The notes under the pieces are model-generated. The model saw only the letters and a list, made by a program, of their open reading frames with translations. It made no database searches and was not told where the DNA came from. Below are positions 14,641 through 27,170 of a stretch of DNA of 64,000 bases, in pieces. Numbering within the stretch: position 1 is the first letter of the stretch; every line of letters starts with the position of its first letter. The DNA comes from Cyanoderma ruficeps (lineage: Eukaryota; Chordata; Aves; Passeriformes; Timaliidae), in the NCBI GenBank assembly GCA_008694505.1, contig VZDJ01000782.1, forward strand, positions 34,775,872 to 34,839,871, in the 5' to 3' direction. A program made the translations under genes and the position numbers.

Positions 14641-17600
14641 CATATTGCGGATATTTTGCAGAGGACAGCTGAGCTTTTTGGTGCCTCCTGATGCCTAAAG
14701 AGCGTTTTGTTCCTTTTGTCTTCACTGCGTATGCTGGTTCCTCCGTGATGTTATGGAGGGCAGAACCTGTCATCCCACATGATGTTACTTGCTTTGGTAG
14801 GCCTCCTTCCTCTGAGAGAACTGGGGTGTTGGTCCTGCTGAAGACATCAGAAAATCGTCTGTTAAAGGGCCTCTACTTAGCAAATAAATTACTGTTTACC
14901 CAAAAGTGCATAGCCTGCTATAAATGTTCATAAAACTTTGGATTAATGCCTTAAGATAATCTAATGTTATTTTATTTTGGTTCTATTTTAGTCCACTACT
15001 TTCAATTTTTTATTTTATTTTATTTTATTTTATTTTATTTTATTTTATTTCTCTTCTCTTCTCTTCTCTTCTCTTCTCTTCTCTTCTCTTCTCTTCTCTT
15101 CTCTTCTCTTCTCTTCTTCTTCAGCCTGCTTGTTATACTCACTCCAACGTTGTTCTTATGCATGCACACATGTTGCTATTTGTACATCAGGATCAAAGAA
15201 AAAAAGAAAGACACTCTATTACTATCTCTTTTCATCCTCCCCTGAGGATGCTGTGATTTAGTCTCTAATCTGGAGGGCACTGTCATTGGGAACAATGCCA
15301 AGTCCTTTTTTCATAGCATGTATGAGACTGAAATTACTCATGAAAATTCTTCCCCACGTTGGTGCACAGTGTTTGCTGTGGGCTGTGCTGCTGTTTGACT
15401 GACTGTGTCAATACCGTCTGGCCACTCAGCATCTCTGGCCTGGGACTGCCTTGTTATCCCTTTCTGACCCTGCCTTGGAATACCTGCAGGATTGTTTCAG
15501 CATCTTCCTTTTATAGATTTAATGGCTCCACCAGTTTTAGCTGCTTCTGGTGTTTTCAGCTCATTTATCTTAGTTACATTTAGTTAATTGAGACTAATGT
15601 TTTGTTGAAAAATATCTCTCTTGGTCCCCAAGCTGAGCTTTTGAAGTGAGTAGATTTGAGTAAAATTTTTCAGATGAGCTATTAATATCACCACTGCAAA
15701 GATACTCTCTCTTCACCCATCATTCCCACATTGGCCTGGAGGGAATTCCCCTTCCTGACTGGTAGTCAAACAGTTGCCAGCATGTCTATAAGCCCAGTCT
15801 CCTGATGACTGAGCAGTCTACTAGAGCCAGTCTTACTTCTGAAGGTGAGACTGGTTTATATTAAATTTTATCCCAAATGAAAGGAAAATATATATCTTCA
15901 GCTCCTTAGTATAATTTTATAAATTAATCTGAATTCTTGTTTGGCTACTAAGTTTGAGTATCAGCAGATGGTGCCTGGGAGCAGGAGGTAGAAGGGGTTA
16001 CACATGCTAACCCAATCTTCTTCTCATTTGCTTTGGTTAGGAATGTGTGAAACTGCAAGAGCTACTTGGGACATCCCAGCACTGTCAGAGGGCTACCTCC
16101 TGAGAAATCCAGTTCAGCAACAGGGAAGCACCTGGTAGTCTTTTTGGAGTTTATCTGTCCTCTTGCTTAGGAGGACCTGCAGTTTTCTAATGTTTACAGG
16201 CTTAATGTTGCAAAGGGCATAAAGGTGCACCCATTTTTCTGTGTTAGAAGTAGTTCTTGGCATTCCTTCACAGTGGAGGAACCTGGGTTTGTCTAAACTC
16301 CAGATTTGTGTGGTTGGGGATGCTTCTACCACTGCCCTTTCTAACCTGTCACTGTGACACACAGCCACTCTCCAGCCCCAGTGACACACACTGTGCCAGG
16401 TCCCCATGGCCCAGGCACCACGAGGGTTGGTTGCTCAGCTGCTCTACAGCACTCTGTCCAGCTGGAGAAATGCCATGTGTACCAGCTGAAGGTCTTTCTC
16501 AAATATTTAGTGGTCACATCTTTCACAGCTCCTGCCCATTTTTGTATCCTTAATGATGCGTGAGTGAATGATTAAAAATCTTCTATCAAAAGGAGAAAGA
16601 TGGTTGGAAAAAGTTGAATCTACACCCCATGGAAGGAAGGGAAATGTCATAATGTTTGGTCTTGCATTTAAACTGAGAAACTGGTCAAATTCTCAGAGAT
16701 ACAGATCAAGCTGAAAAACAAATCTAATTTCCTAAAACTGGAAGAAAACTCAGTAGACTATATCTCAAACCAAGAAGTCATTTTATTAGGGGAGAACGAG
16801 GAGACAGAGCCAGGCCAGAAGAACAAGCACATCCATGTCAGTCTGTGACTGCACAGCGCTGCTGGGGCAAGTGGGAGCAGAGACCTCAGGAGGGCACAAG
16901 CCTCTCCCTGACTGGGAGTGATAGCAGCATCCTGAGCAGGGGTACCGGATGATTTTTTTTTTTTCTGCAAAGTGAGGGTGGGAATGTCCCATCAGTGAAT
17001 CCTCAGGCTGCATTTCAGTGGGCTGCAGAGGTTAATACCATGCCTGGAGACAAGGAGACAAACAATCACAAGACCTTCACTCACCTTCAACCACCACCTA
17101 TCTAGTGCATGACAGTTATGTGAGAGAGACCAGCCTGGAAGTGAGTTTGCTGCTCTCCATGATTATATCCTCACCAAAGACATATTAGCTAAAAAGCTGT
17201 GAGGCATTTCTGAAACTTTTATCATGACTTATTATCATGGCTGCTTTCTGCTGGATATTTCTAGCCTCACAGGCCTCTTAATATTTATAGCAGCTATCAC
17301 CAAAATGACTGCAATATGTCTTCAGTCTCTTAGTCCAGGATAGATGGCATGCAGAGGGCAGGGAAGGGGGTGGTGTTTCTCCTGGAGACCCTCATCTCCT
17401 GTGGTGATTTCGCCTGTACTGAAACTAATCAAGCAGGTTGTATCATTTAAAAGGAATACTCTCAGGTGGAAAGGTAAACACATGCTTCAGAGTAAGGCTA
17501 GGTTAGAGGGTAAATAAACATCCCTGATACTCAGGGGCATTTAATGTGAAATGTTAATTGTGTTACAGTGGGCTTGGTTTTGGCAGGATAAAATGACCAG

Positions 17601-19615
17601 CCAGCATTTCTAGATTGCACAGCCAAGTTGATAACAGGTATTTTTTCTCTGTTATAGTCCATGGATTACCATCTAGTGACAGCAAATTACTGCTAATACT
17701 GCTAATCTGTGGCAGGGAGTTCAGAAACACAGCACTGCACAGGCATGCACACCAGAAAGGCATCCCAGTGACCATGGCAGGACTTGTGTTGAGTGGGGCA
17801 GTTAACACATGTTGGCCCAGGTGGAAAGTCTTCAGGACAAAACATTTTTCTTTGCCTTTGGCAAGTGCTTTCTCCAAAAGCACTGCTTTGCCTTTAAATC
17901 AAAAAATTGATTTCATGTTGCTAGGAGGATGTGCTGAATGAACAGAGTGGGATAACCACATTATTATTGGATGTCCTGGTATGATATTTATAACATAGTA
18001 TTGTATGATATTAATACCAAGAAATCTCAGGGTAAGTGCTCCCTGATCTTCACAGCCGTGGAAGAAAGGAATACCATGAATGACACTTGAAAGAAAATGC
18101 ATCTCAATATTTCCATAAGAAACTTGTGTTTGCTTGGTTTTGCTTTTTAGTGTCCAAAATTAGACATTACAAAGATTTTGTTAGAAACTGTTGATGATAT
18201 TCCAGCTCTGAACATAAAGGCTGCTGGCAATTCTGCCATGGTCAGTATGCACAGTTCTATATTTAGGTATCTGAATGTAAGGACCCTGGCCATGATCTCT
18301 AAGACAATTTCATGAAATTACATAGAGCGGCTGCAGCTCAGCTCAGTCTTGCTATTTTCATGACCTTTTGTGCTCTGTAGGTATATTTGTAATGACTGAA
18401 GAAAAACAGCCCTGTTTTATGGGAACTTTGGGAATGAAATAGCCTTCCTTGAATATGTTTTTGGTTTTGTTTTTTATTTTAAATCTGAACAGAGCACTGA
18501 AGCCTTTGGCCTCTGCAAGTTCAATAAAGTGTTTAAATACTGAAACGTTTTCACTCTTGGCTCATTACTTGGGGCTTTCAGCATTGTTTGAAAAGGAGCT
18601 ATTTATGGGTTATCAAACAACTGTGCTGGGAGAAAGGAATTTAAAGAATGTCCTTGAGCCTTTGGAGAGCTTTGCAGAACAGGAACAACAAAAACTTGTG
18701 CCAACCCTTAGTGCCTCCCCAGCCATGTGCCCTTTTGCACCAGCCTGCTGCCACAGTGGGCTCCTCCCCACAATGACATGGGGACAGGGTTCAGGAATGG
18801 AATCACTATATCCCTTTAAAGATAGCTCAGGTGCTGTTCTTGAAGGGTTTTAGTTGGGATGGATTCTGCATAGGACCAAAATAAAGAGTAGATGTTCCAC
18901 AAGAGAAAATTGTTATCAAAACAGAGCCCTGATATTATTTCTTCATACTGGGACAATATGCAGTGATGTTTTTAAAGCATGTTAATGAAATATTTGTATG
19001 AATCTCTTTTAAACACAGCATATTTTGTAGATGACAATGACGACAAGAAATCATAATAGAAACTTTCTCATTTCTCACCATTAACTTGAGTGATGGGCAG
19101 AAGGAAAGTGCCTCAGCCACAGTGCAGGCTCATATGCCCATCCTGACCCTCTTCTGGCTCCTGCTCTATTTTCCCATTGGGGCAATTTCATCAGGGAGAC
19201 ACAGATTTTGTCCCATCATCATGGACAGGAGAGCAAGTATTCTCTGCCATTTGCGAGATGACTGCACTGACTCCTTGTAGAGCTCTGTTAGCAAATCTCA
19301 GGGACGTGTCAAGTCCAGCAAACCACTGTCCCTGCCTGCTGATGCACCAAAGGGAAAACACTGAGAAAGAAGAGATGTATCTATTGAAAAAGCAGTACCA
19401 GCCCACAAACTGGCATTCAGACAGGACATACACAGAGTACATTTCAGTCAGAAACCTTCTAACCCTCGGACATTGAGATTTTGCAATAAGTTCTCTAAGA
19501 TTTTCACAAAGCAAATGCTTTGCTCTTTTGCCAAAGAAAAGGGGCTGGCATCTGGAAGGGATGACACCATCTGGGCTGTGGGACAGCAGGAGATGAGACT
19601 TAGTGACCTGGCTGG
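14641..19615. other. Intergenic, no gene recognised
   Basis: Apart from the 15.0-15.1 kb microsatellite this is unremarkable single-copy-looking DNA. The largest frames (around 17563-17941 and 18449-18853) carry no recognisable domain and contain no splice-bounded exon that I can support. Confidence 0.7.
15010..15116. repeat. Compound microsatellite (TTTTA)n then (CTCTT)n
   Basis: Roughly eight units of TTTTA are followed without a gap by about thirteen units of CTCTT. Both periods are 5 bp. The tract is pure and therefore likely to vary in length between individuals. Confidence 0.95.
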
Positions 19616-19620
19616 CTGTT
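19616..19620. repeat. Target-site duplication, left copy
   Basis: CTGTT immediately precedes the LTR. An identical copy follows the LTR at 20160-20164. A 6-bp duplication is excluded because the next flanking bases differ. Confidence 0.8.
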
Positions 19621-20159
19621 TGTCCTGGGTTGTAGTATAGAATATGCAAAAGCATTCTATCACCATCATCATGAACTGTTGAATCCAATTGTTGAAGCAG
19701 TGTTTCCCAGACCCCCTCCCCTTGTACTATCTTCTGTTAATGGCCCATCAGATGCCTTGCTGTATGACTCATAGATAACTGCCTCCGGGAGCAATCTCTC
19801 GCTAATGGGCCATCAAAGACTCTTCTGCATGACTCACCATCCCATTGTGAGATGCTCTGCCCAGGGGGGAGGAGCCAGGCATTCTAACCTGGATATAATC
19901 TGGGATTTGGGCAACCCTTAGCCACTGGATTTCCCAGAGGACTGGAGCTATCAGACCTTTCTACAGGATGACTGCTTCAGGAAGACCACCTCATCTGGAC
20001 TGCTTCCATCACCCGGATCAGGTTGTATTCTGACTCTGTCAGTGGTCTTTTGTATTATTTGATTTATTCTTTATTCTACCCTTTTTTTTTCCTTTCTTCT
20101 TATTAAATTATCTTTTCTGACTTGGAGCCTCTCACTTGGTTTGTTTTCAAACCACTACA
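19621..20159 (+). mobile_element. Solo LTR of an avian endogenous retrovirus
   Basis: The element begins TGTCCTGGG and ends CTACA, giving the TGT...ACA termini of retroviral LTRs, and is flanked by a perfect 5-bp duplication (CTGTT). Inside, in + orientation, are a TATA-like ATATAATC at 19893-19900, pyrimidine-rich DNA near 20060-20100 and a polyadenylation signal ATTAAA at 20102-20107 followed by a GT-rich segment. No gag, pol or env sequence is attached, so this is a 539-bp solo LTR left by LTR-LTR recombination. The start resembles LTR families abundant in songbirds. The 5-bp duplication fits ERVL-like or some ERV1 elements, but the family assignment needs a library comparison. Confidence 0.85.
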
Positions 20160-20164
20160 CTGTT
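20160..20164. repeat. Target-site duplication, right copy
   Basis: CTGTT immediately follows the terminal ACA of the solo LTR and matches the left copy exactly, which fixes both ends of the insertion. Confidence 0.8.
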
Positions 20165-20845
20165 CTAGGTGTCTGTTGTTCTCTGCCTTCAAGAACTTTC
20201 CCTCTCTGCTCCCCGAGTTACTCAGCATTTCTAAAGTTTCTTATTTATCCTCAAGTGGGTGTAAATCCTACACTGTCTGTATAACTAGAAAAAGCATTAT
20301 CCTCATCAAGACTGAGTAAATTAGTATCTTATTGCAGCAAAGCAACCTAAACTTTGATTTAGACAGTTGATATTTGTGTTATCTTGGTGTTTTTTAGCTC
20401 AGTAGGAAACAGCTACTGTATAAAGCCCTCTCTGTTGAACACAGTATCTCATGCTTTAAATATGCTCAGCAGTGCCTGAGGGATGCACTTCCCACTTCAA
20501 ACTCCTCTGTGCCCTGGATAATCACTTGTGGACAGCCAGGAAAAGCAATAGCTGCTGGCAGAAATCAGCTCACCAAACCCTATATTCCTGTTGTAAATCT
20601 GAGGAGATATAAGAGGGATGTGTCAAGAGCTCTGCTTATGTCCTAAGTCATCTACTGATGAATAACAACAGAAGACCTCTCTCCCATCTTCTGCCCAGCC
20701 AAAACCTGACACCAAGGAAGGGCTGTAAATTCAGTACATGAATTTTGAATTTGTTTTACCAGCAATGACATTCTCTCCTGAGTAGGATGTGACAAACTAG
20801 GAAAAGAATTTGAACTCCAACTGGCTTCCCATGAATCAGTGAGAC
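20165..20845. other. Short intergenic spacer between LTR and CR1
   Basis: No gene, RNA or repeat recognised. Confidence 0.7.
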
Positions 20846-21434
20846 CATAGAATCATAGCATGGTTTGTGTTGGAGGACACCCAAAAATGATCAAGTTCCA
20901 GCCCCCTGTTCTAGTGAGGGACACCCTTCCACAAAAGCCGAATTCTCGAGACCCATTCAAATTGGCCTTGAACATTTCCAGGGATGGGGTGTCCCATCTT
21001 CTCTAGGCAACCTCTTTGGTGTCTCTCAAATCTCAAGACAAGAATTTCTTTCTACTACCTAATTTAGGCCTACTCTCTTTTAGTTTGAATCCATTGTCCC
21101 TTGTTCTATCACTACACGCCCTTGTAAAAATCCTCTATCCATCTTCCTTTTAGGGTCCCTTCAGGTACTGAAAGGCCAGAATGAGGTCACTCCAGAGCCT
21201 TCTCTTCTCTGGGCTGAACAATCCCAATTCTCCCAGCCTTTCCTCATAGCAGAGGTGCTCCAGCCTTATGGTCAGGTGGTGGCCCTCATCTGGTCTTGCT
21301 CCAACAGGTCAATGTCCTTCCTGTCCTGGGAATCCCAGAGGTGTATCCAGTGCTCCAGATGGGTCCTTACAAGAAGAGACTAGAGGGGCAGAAACAACTG
21401 CCTTGACCTGCTACCCACACTGCTTTTGATACAG
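20846..21434 (-). mobile_element. CR1 LINE fragment (3' end), minus orientation
   Basis: The stretch starts with CATAGAATCATAG, the reverse complement of the CR1 3' end. It continues with familiar CR1 3' region landmarks read in reverse: CCCTTGTTCTATCACTAC, TCTCTTCTCTGGGCTGAACA and GTGCTCCAGATG. About 590 bp are present and the 5' part is missing, as in most CR1 copies. The short open frame at 20865-21062 lies within it and is not a gene. Confidence 0.9.
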
Positions 21435-21653
21435 AAATGTACTGGAGGAATTCTGCCTGACTGAGGAAATAGGCAGGCTGTTTCTTTAAGGGCATAAAAA
21501 AAAATCTGTCTGAAAGAACAGATCTCCTGACACTATAGGGTTGACATTTGCTGTATGACATTACATGAATTTTAAGATCATTTAGAGTGAGGTCTCTGCT
21601 TGGCTTTTACACTTCCACAGCACAATGAGGTATTTAAAAGATGCGTAGAATCT

Positions 21654-21760
21654 GGCACTTAGGGACATGCTTTAGTGTTGGGCTTGGCAGTGTTAGGTTT
21701 AACAGTTGGACTTGATGATCTTAAAGGTCTTTTCCAACCTAAATGATTCCATGATTCTAT
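21654..21760 (+). mobile_element. Short CR1 3' end fragment, plus orientation
   Basis: The stretch GGCACTTAGGGACATG...GATTCTAT, with the conserved GGACTTGATGATCTTAAAGG segment, is the last ~107 bp of a CR1 element. It ends in the typical ATTCCATGATTCTAT repeat. It lies about 220 bp from the oppositely oriented CR1 copy. Confidence 0.9.
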
Positions 21761-24700
21761 ACTTGCTCAGTTGTTCCTGTTGGACAGGAAGGGCACTGCC
21801 AGGGTCCCCGCTGTGCACTCAGAGCTGACAATATTCATAGGCATTTTCTAGATTTCCTGCCTTAAAGTAACCTGAATTTATCACCTGGCAAACTCAGCAG
21901 TGAAGTCTAGTTTTTATCTGTCACAGAGCAGACAGCAGTGGAAATGAAGGTTCATTACTTTCTCTCCAGGACTGCAGTGCTGCCCATCTCACCCACTGGC
22001 TGCCAACTGACAGACAGGTCGCTCTGTCTTCATAGCTGACAAGGGCTGCTGCAGACGCCACCTCACCCCTGATCTGATTATGTCGAGATGAGGGAGGATG
22101 TGGTTCTGAAACCTTGAACGCCCTTCGCTCTCCAACTGCTCTGCCGTGCAGCGGCTGCTGTGCAGCGTGGGCTCTTCAGTTTTCTCCTGGATGAAATGAT
22201 CTCATTAGGTGATTTCAAAGAGTTGGCTGGAGCAGAGCCACCTGCTTTCTCAGAAGGAGAATCTCATCAGCTTTCCTAGAATTGATAAAGCATATGTGAA
22301 AGGGATGTCTGCATCCCATGAAAACCTTACTTTAAAAACACAGCTCCAAGATTTCTTTCTTTGGAGAGCAGTGAAACAGACCATACCTTTGCCTCTTCTC
22401 CCTCCAATCCTTTCCCTCCCCTTTACCCAGGCTTTTTTGTTTATATTATTCTTCCAAACAGCTTAGGGATATTTATCAGTCACTAATACTTTTATTCTAG
22501 TACATGTAAACCAATATGAATACACAGGAATAAATCTCCATGGGGGAAACCCCATTTCTGGAATATGATGATTTTTGAGTTCTATTCCACAGTGGTAAAA
22601 AAAAAAATAAAAAAAACCCCACCAAAAACAAACAAACAAACAACCCCCCCCCACCTCTTGATCCTGGAGTAAGACCATGTCTGGTATATTACCAACATGG
22701 TTGTAATCATATGCAGTGCCATGTCACCATATGCTGGTGCAGCTCTTCTACCAAAAAGAGACTCCAAGAAGGTGAATTCCTGTGCCTGCCTGTGGAGTGG
22801 AATGGGTATGGCACTTGAGGAGTGCACACTGGGTATCCACATTCCTGTCTGTCCATGGACTGCACAGAAGAACCATTTCTGGGAACAGATGGAGGCTTGG
22901 GACTAAATTGCCTCCGGTAAGAAAAACGATAGCTCTGATGGAGATTTTTCTAATGGGAGTATCTACTGCCTCAAAGTGGGGTGATATTAGCAGCTCATTT
23001 CATGCAGATCATAATGTAGCTACCTAATCTGCCTTTAAATGGTGGCCTGCCCGGTTTTGTTGCAGTACCATTTCCCATTTCTCTTTCTGCCCTGTAAAAC
23101 AAGCAGTATCAGAGTTACCAATTGAAGCTACCAATTGTGGGGCGGCCTGTTATCTTTTTGATAAACACCATAGACTATTTGCTCAGCTTACAACTGACAT
23201 TTTTTCATTGCAATCCTTTTAAACATTACCTGTGTTCTGGAAAGCCAGGCTGGCTTTCTGCAGCGTGTGCACATCAGTAGCTGAGAGGTAGAAGGTAGCA
23301 TTCAGTTTTCCTGATGATGCAAAGGGCAGACAGAATCTGCTGCTCTCCTCTTGTGCTACTGCCTTTATGGGGCTAGCAGATCAAGGGTTTTGTGTAGGAA
23401 ATGTGGCTGGGTAAATCAGGAGAGATGTCAGTGCAGAATGACGGTGCCATTTCATGAGGTTTTTTATCTTAATGGAATTTTTAAAATTGCAGTTGGTTTA
23501 ATCTTCTATATTGCTTTTGCTCAAAAGCCGAGGGGTTGTTAGTTAGATTATGGGAAACATGCACTCTCATGAGATGGTTTTCTAAGACATTCCCAGAGCT
23601 ATAAGAGAAAAATACCCTTTTCTCTCAGCATCATAAGTATAATCTGCTGTCTTCTCCTGTGATCTTCAGAATGGTTACTATTTAATTATTGATATTTACA
23701 ACATGGCAGTAGTTAAATGTGGCTGATGTTCTGAAGGTAATCTTTATATGCCTACATTCAGCTAGAAAAATATTTGTATTATGATGAGTCACAGGAACTG
23801 ATTTTAAATGCTGCATGTAAACATCTATACAACCTCTATCTGCAGCCTGAAATTCTTGGCATAAACAGTGGGTGCTGACTGAAGTCTGCAGGGTTTAATC
23901 TGACTGTTGTTTCCCTTTGCTGACACGCAGGGAACCGTGTGCTTGCTCCTGTCTCTCCTCGTTGGGCAGCGGCCGTGCCTGGGTTGGTGTAGCGGGGGAG
24001 CCGAGGCCCCTCGGTAGCGCCCCTGCCGCCAAACCCTCCGGCTGCCTCCACCATGAGACACCGCCTTAGGGCTGCCAAACACACTTGGCTTCCCTGCCTT
24101 TGGATTTTGGCGATGCTTCCCTGAGGGATTTGCTTGCAGAAAAGCTCTCTGCAGTGACAGGAAAGGCACTGCTTTCCTCCTGAAAGGCATCCCCAGCCCT
24201 GGCCTTGGCTGCTGAGACTTCTCTGGGCGCTTGAACTACCTCTACCATGTGCATTAGCAGCAGCGCTGGAGAGCAGCAGCTGAAGGCACCAAGGGCTGCC
24301 ATGTTGCTGGATGGGGCACACCTCTGAGGAAACATCCGTGAGAGCAGCTCAGACACTGTCTCTCTTGAGTACCAGGCAGCTCCAGCAGCAGGCGCTGGGG
24401 TGAGGATGCTTTTGCCTTCCCTTCTGCTGAAAGCACTCTGGCTCTGGCTGCTGACAGCTGACATTCCTCCAGCTGACATCCTTTCTCCCTGCCCATCCAG
24501 CTGGATGGTAGGTTTAGCTTTCAGTAAAAATCAGACCAAGGGACCCATTAAATAGTCTCACATTACAGCTCTGGGTAATCTCTCTTGCAGGCAGGTTAGT
24601 CATGCCAGGTTTTTACACTGGTGGACGGATGGGGACCCATTCCCTAAAAGTTCCCTGGGTGCCAGTGCACAGTGGTTCATGCTCTGGAAAAAGTGGGCTG

Positions 24701-26683
24701 TTTTTCAGAGCCTGGTGACCTCTGCTGATCTGCTGCCCTGGGGAAAGGCTGATGAGGATTAATTGATTCATCTGGGGCCACCAGCTTTCTCAGCTGCTTG
24801 CTACTCCCAGAGAAATGGTATTTTCCTTCATCAGACTTGACTAATTGTAAGCCTTTAAAAATGGCACTTCCAAAATAGAGGGACCTGCTGAGTGAGTTAT
24901 TAGTCATCCTTATCTGGGAGGGAAGGGCGGTTGCTGTAACAGCTTCTTTATCTCTGCAGCACCATGTTCTCCAGAGAGGGGGCTGTGGGACACCAGGTGC
25001 TGGGAGCTGCCAGACACCTTCCTTCAAGGGGAGCAAAGGCTAGAACAATGTGTTTCTGAAGGGCTACCTCTGCACTCCCCAAATCATGGCTTTGTTTTTA
25101 AAAGATGCTTATTTTTAACAGGTTGTAACTAACAAAGCCACCTGTATTTTTCTCTTGATGTCTGACACAGATTGGGTTTTGGGGCTTTTTTATGCAAATA
25201 GAGGAAGCAGGAGATGGATGATCCAGCTCTGTGTCTCAGAGCTTGCAGCAGACTCCGAATGTCTGACTGGGAATATTCTCACTCTGCAGAAGTGTGATCC
25301 TCTGTTTGCAGGCACAACAGAGCCCAGAACACATTTTGAAGAATGGTTGAATTCACTTCCATATGTCCTCTGATGCCCTTTCTCTTGGGTTTAAAATGGT
25401 TTCTCACATTTCCAAGCTTGACTGTGTTGTGGCTGCTTTTCTGTGCTGATGAAGAAGTCTCCAGAAAGCATATTGAGCATGTTATATATTACACATATGT
25501 GCAATGCACTGCTGGGGAATGGCTAGGGCTGTACCAAACTGGTCTTGTCATAAATGGGAATACAAAAGCATCACTGTGTCTTCTTTCTTTAATTCCCATA
25601 TATCTTGAGAAAGAAGAAAACAGCCTTGTTTGAAACCTCTCTTAGCTGTGCGCCCTCACCCTCTCCCTCCCACAGCAGCCCCAAGAACCCCTGGAGAACA
25701 CTGCCCACTGCACCCATTTAGTGTAACTGGCAGATGTCTTCAATTGAAGTTTTGAGTTTGGTCTGCAATTCAGAGGTTCACTTATTGGCATTTCCTATCA
25801 ATTAGCAAAATACTTGTTATCCAGAAAATCTGGCAGGGATCTGCCTGTCTGAAGTAACTGAATTGCTGTCCATCCCACCCCTCCTTTGCATAATGCACTC
25901 TGAGACAGAGCCTGTTTAATACAGCAGCATTGCCTAAGAAATGACATTTGGCTTTTTCCTTGACAGAGGTTTGATAGTGTTTCACCACCTTTCCCATTAC
26001 AGGTTTTATTCCTAATGAGGCTGAGAACAGGGGCTGCTTTGCTCTTCTCATAGGGATTGTCACAAATTAATTTACCCCCAGTTTCTTGGAAAGACCCATC
26101 AGCACCGAGTTTACTGATTAGACCCTGGGAGTCAGAGCAAATTGCTCTGGTGCAGCAGAGAGATGTGTCTCTGCCAGGCTTGGCTTCTGCAGGTTGAGGA
26201 ACTGCTCTGCTGTTTTCATTAGCTGTGGCATCCACATAGGCATTAATGGGTCAGGTTTTGCTCCTTATCAGTGACCTTCAGTCCTGTTGTTAGGACACTT
26301 CTGTGATAAAGGAGTGCACCTCCCAGGCTGATAACATGGTTTGCTTTTCATGAGACATGTATTTGCATACCAAATACACAGTATTACTTGAAAAAAATAA
26401 AAATATTTTTAAATTTAGAATCTCTCTTTTGTTTAAAACATTCCAGGCAAACTCTGTATCAAAAAGTATTCACAATTTCTCTTTCAGAAATTTTCTGTTT
26501 TCTTTCTCCGTTAGCAGAATTGACCTCACCTGGGCACACAGAGGGGATGATGTCATTGTCAGGGGCTGAAGTTAACATAAGATTCCTAAGGCTTTCATCC
26601 TGTATGCTCATTTTCCACTGAAAGAAAAACAGAAAAAAAATGCATTAAACCATTTTAGAAGTCGGAGTATCTAATCAAATCCC
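21761..26683. other. Intergenic, no gene recognised
   Basis: Includes the low-complexity tract at 22.6 kb and a moderately GC-rich patch at about 23.93-24.08 kb with the small palindrome CCGAGGCCCCTCGG. All three minus-strand frames are open around 23.8-24.5 kb at once, which points to low stop density and not to a coding exon. Confidence 0.65.
22598..22657. repeat. A-rich / (CAAA)n / poly-C low-complexity tract
   Basis: Two A-runs lead into AAACAAACAAACAAAC and then a run of nine C. Low complexity, no gene. Confidence 0.85.
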
Positions 26684-27170
26684 TTCAAGCCCCTCACTAC
26701 AAGAAAAACACTGAACTGCTGGAGTGAGTCCAGAGAACAGCAAAAAAGCTGGTGAAGGGTCTGAAGCACAAGTCTGATCAGGAGCAGCTGTGGGAGATGG
26801 GGGCGTTCAGCCTGGAGAAAAAGAGGTTCAAGGTGCACCTTACTGTTGTCTACAAGAAACTGGAAGGCGGTTGAAGAAAGCTGGGAACTGGGGTCTTCTC
26901 CCAGCTAACAAGAAGAAACAGCCTCAAGTTGTTCAGGGAAGGTTCAGACTGGATATTAGAAAAAAATATCTTCACCAAGAAGGCTGTCAAGCACTGGAAC
27001 AGTCCACCCAGGAAGGCCATGCAGTTACCATCCCTGGAAGCATTTAAATTACATGTAGATGTGGCACTTAGAGACATGGTTGACCGGTGACTTCAGCAGT
27101 GCTGGGTTACTGGTTGGACCTGATGAAGCTAAAGATCTCTGCTAACTTAAATGATTCTATGATTCTATGG
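26684..27170 (+). mobile_element. CR1 LINE fragment (3' end), plus orientation
   Basis: The CR1 3' landmarks appear in order: a CTGGAGTGAGTCCAGAGAA segment, GCTGGTGAAGGGTCTG, GGATATTAGAAAAAAATATC, CATCCCTGGAAGCATTTAAA and the terminal ATGATTCTATGATTCTATGG. The 5' end is truncated. The 85-codon open frame at 26790-27047 is a remnant within the repeat. Confidence 0.92.

Noticed and set aside
19191..19688. 165-codon minus-strand frame
   Set aside because: It crosses the left boundary of the solo LTR, so it cannot be an ancient gene, and it has no recognisable domain.
23825..24496. Cluster of overlapping minus-strand frames of 80-161 codons
   Set aside because: All three frames are open together, there is no recognisable motif, and splice-bounded exons could not be identified.
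26790..27047. 85-codon plus-strand frame
   Set aside because: It lies completely inside a CR1 3' fragment.
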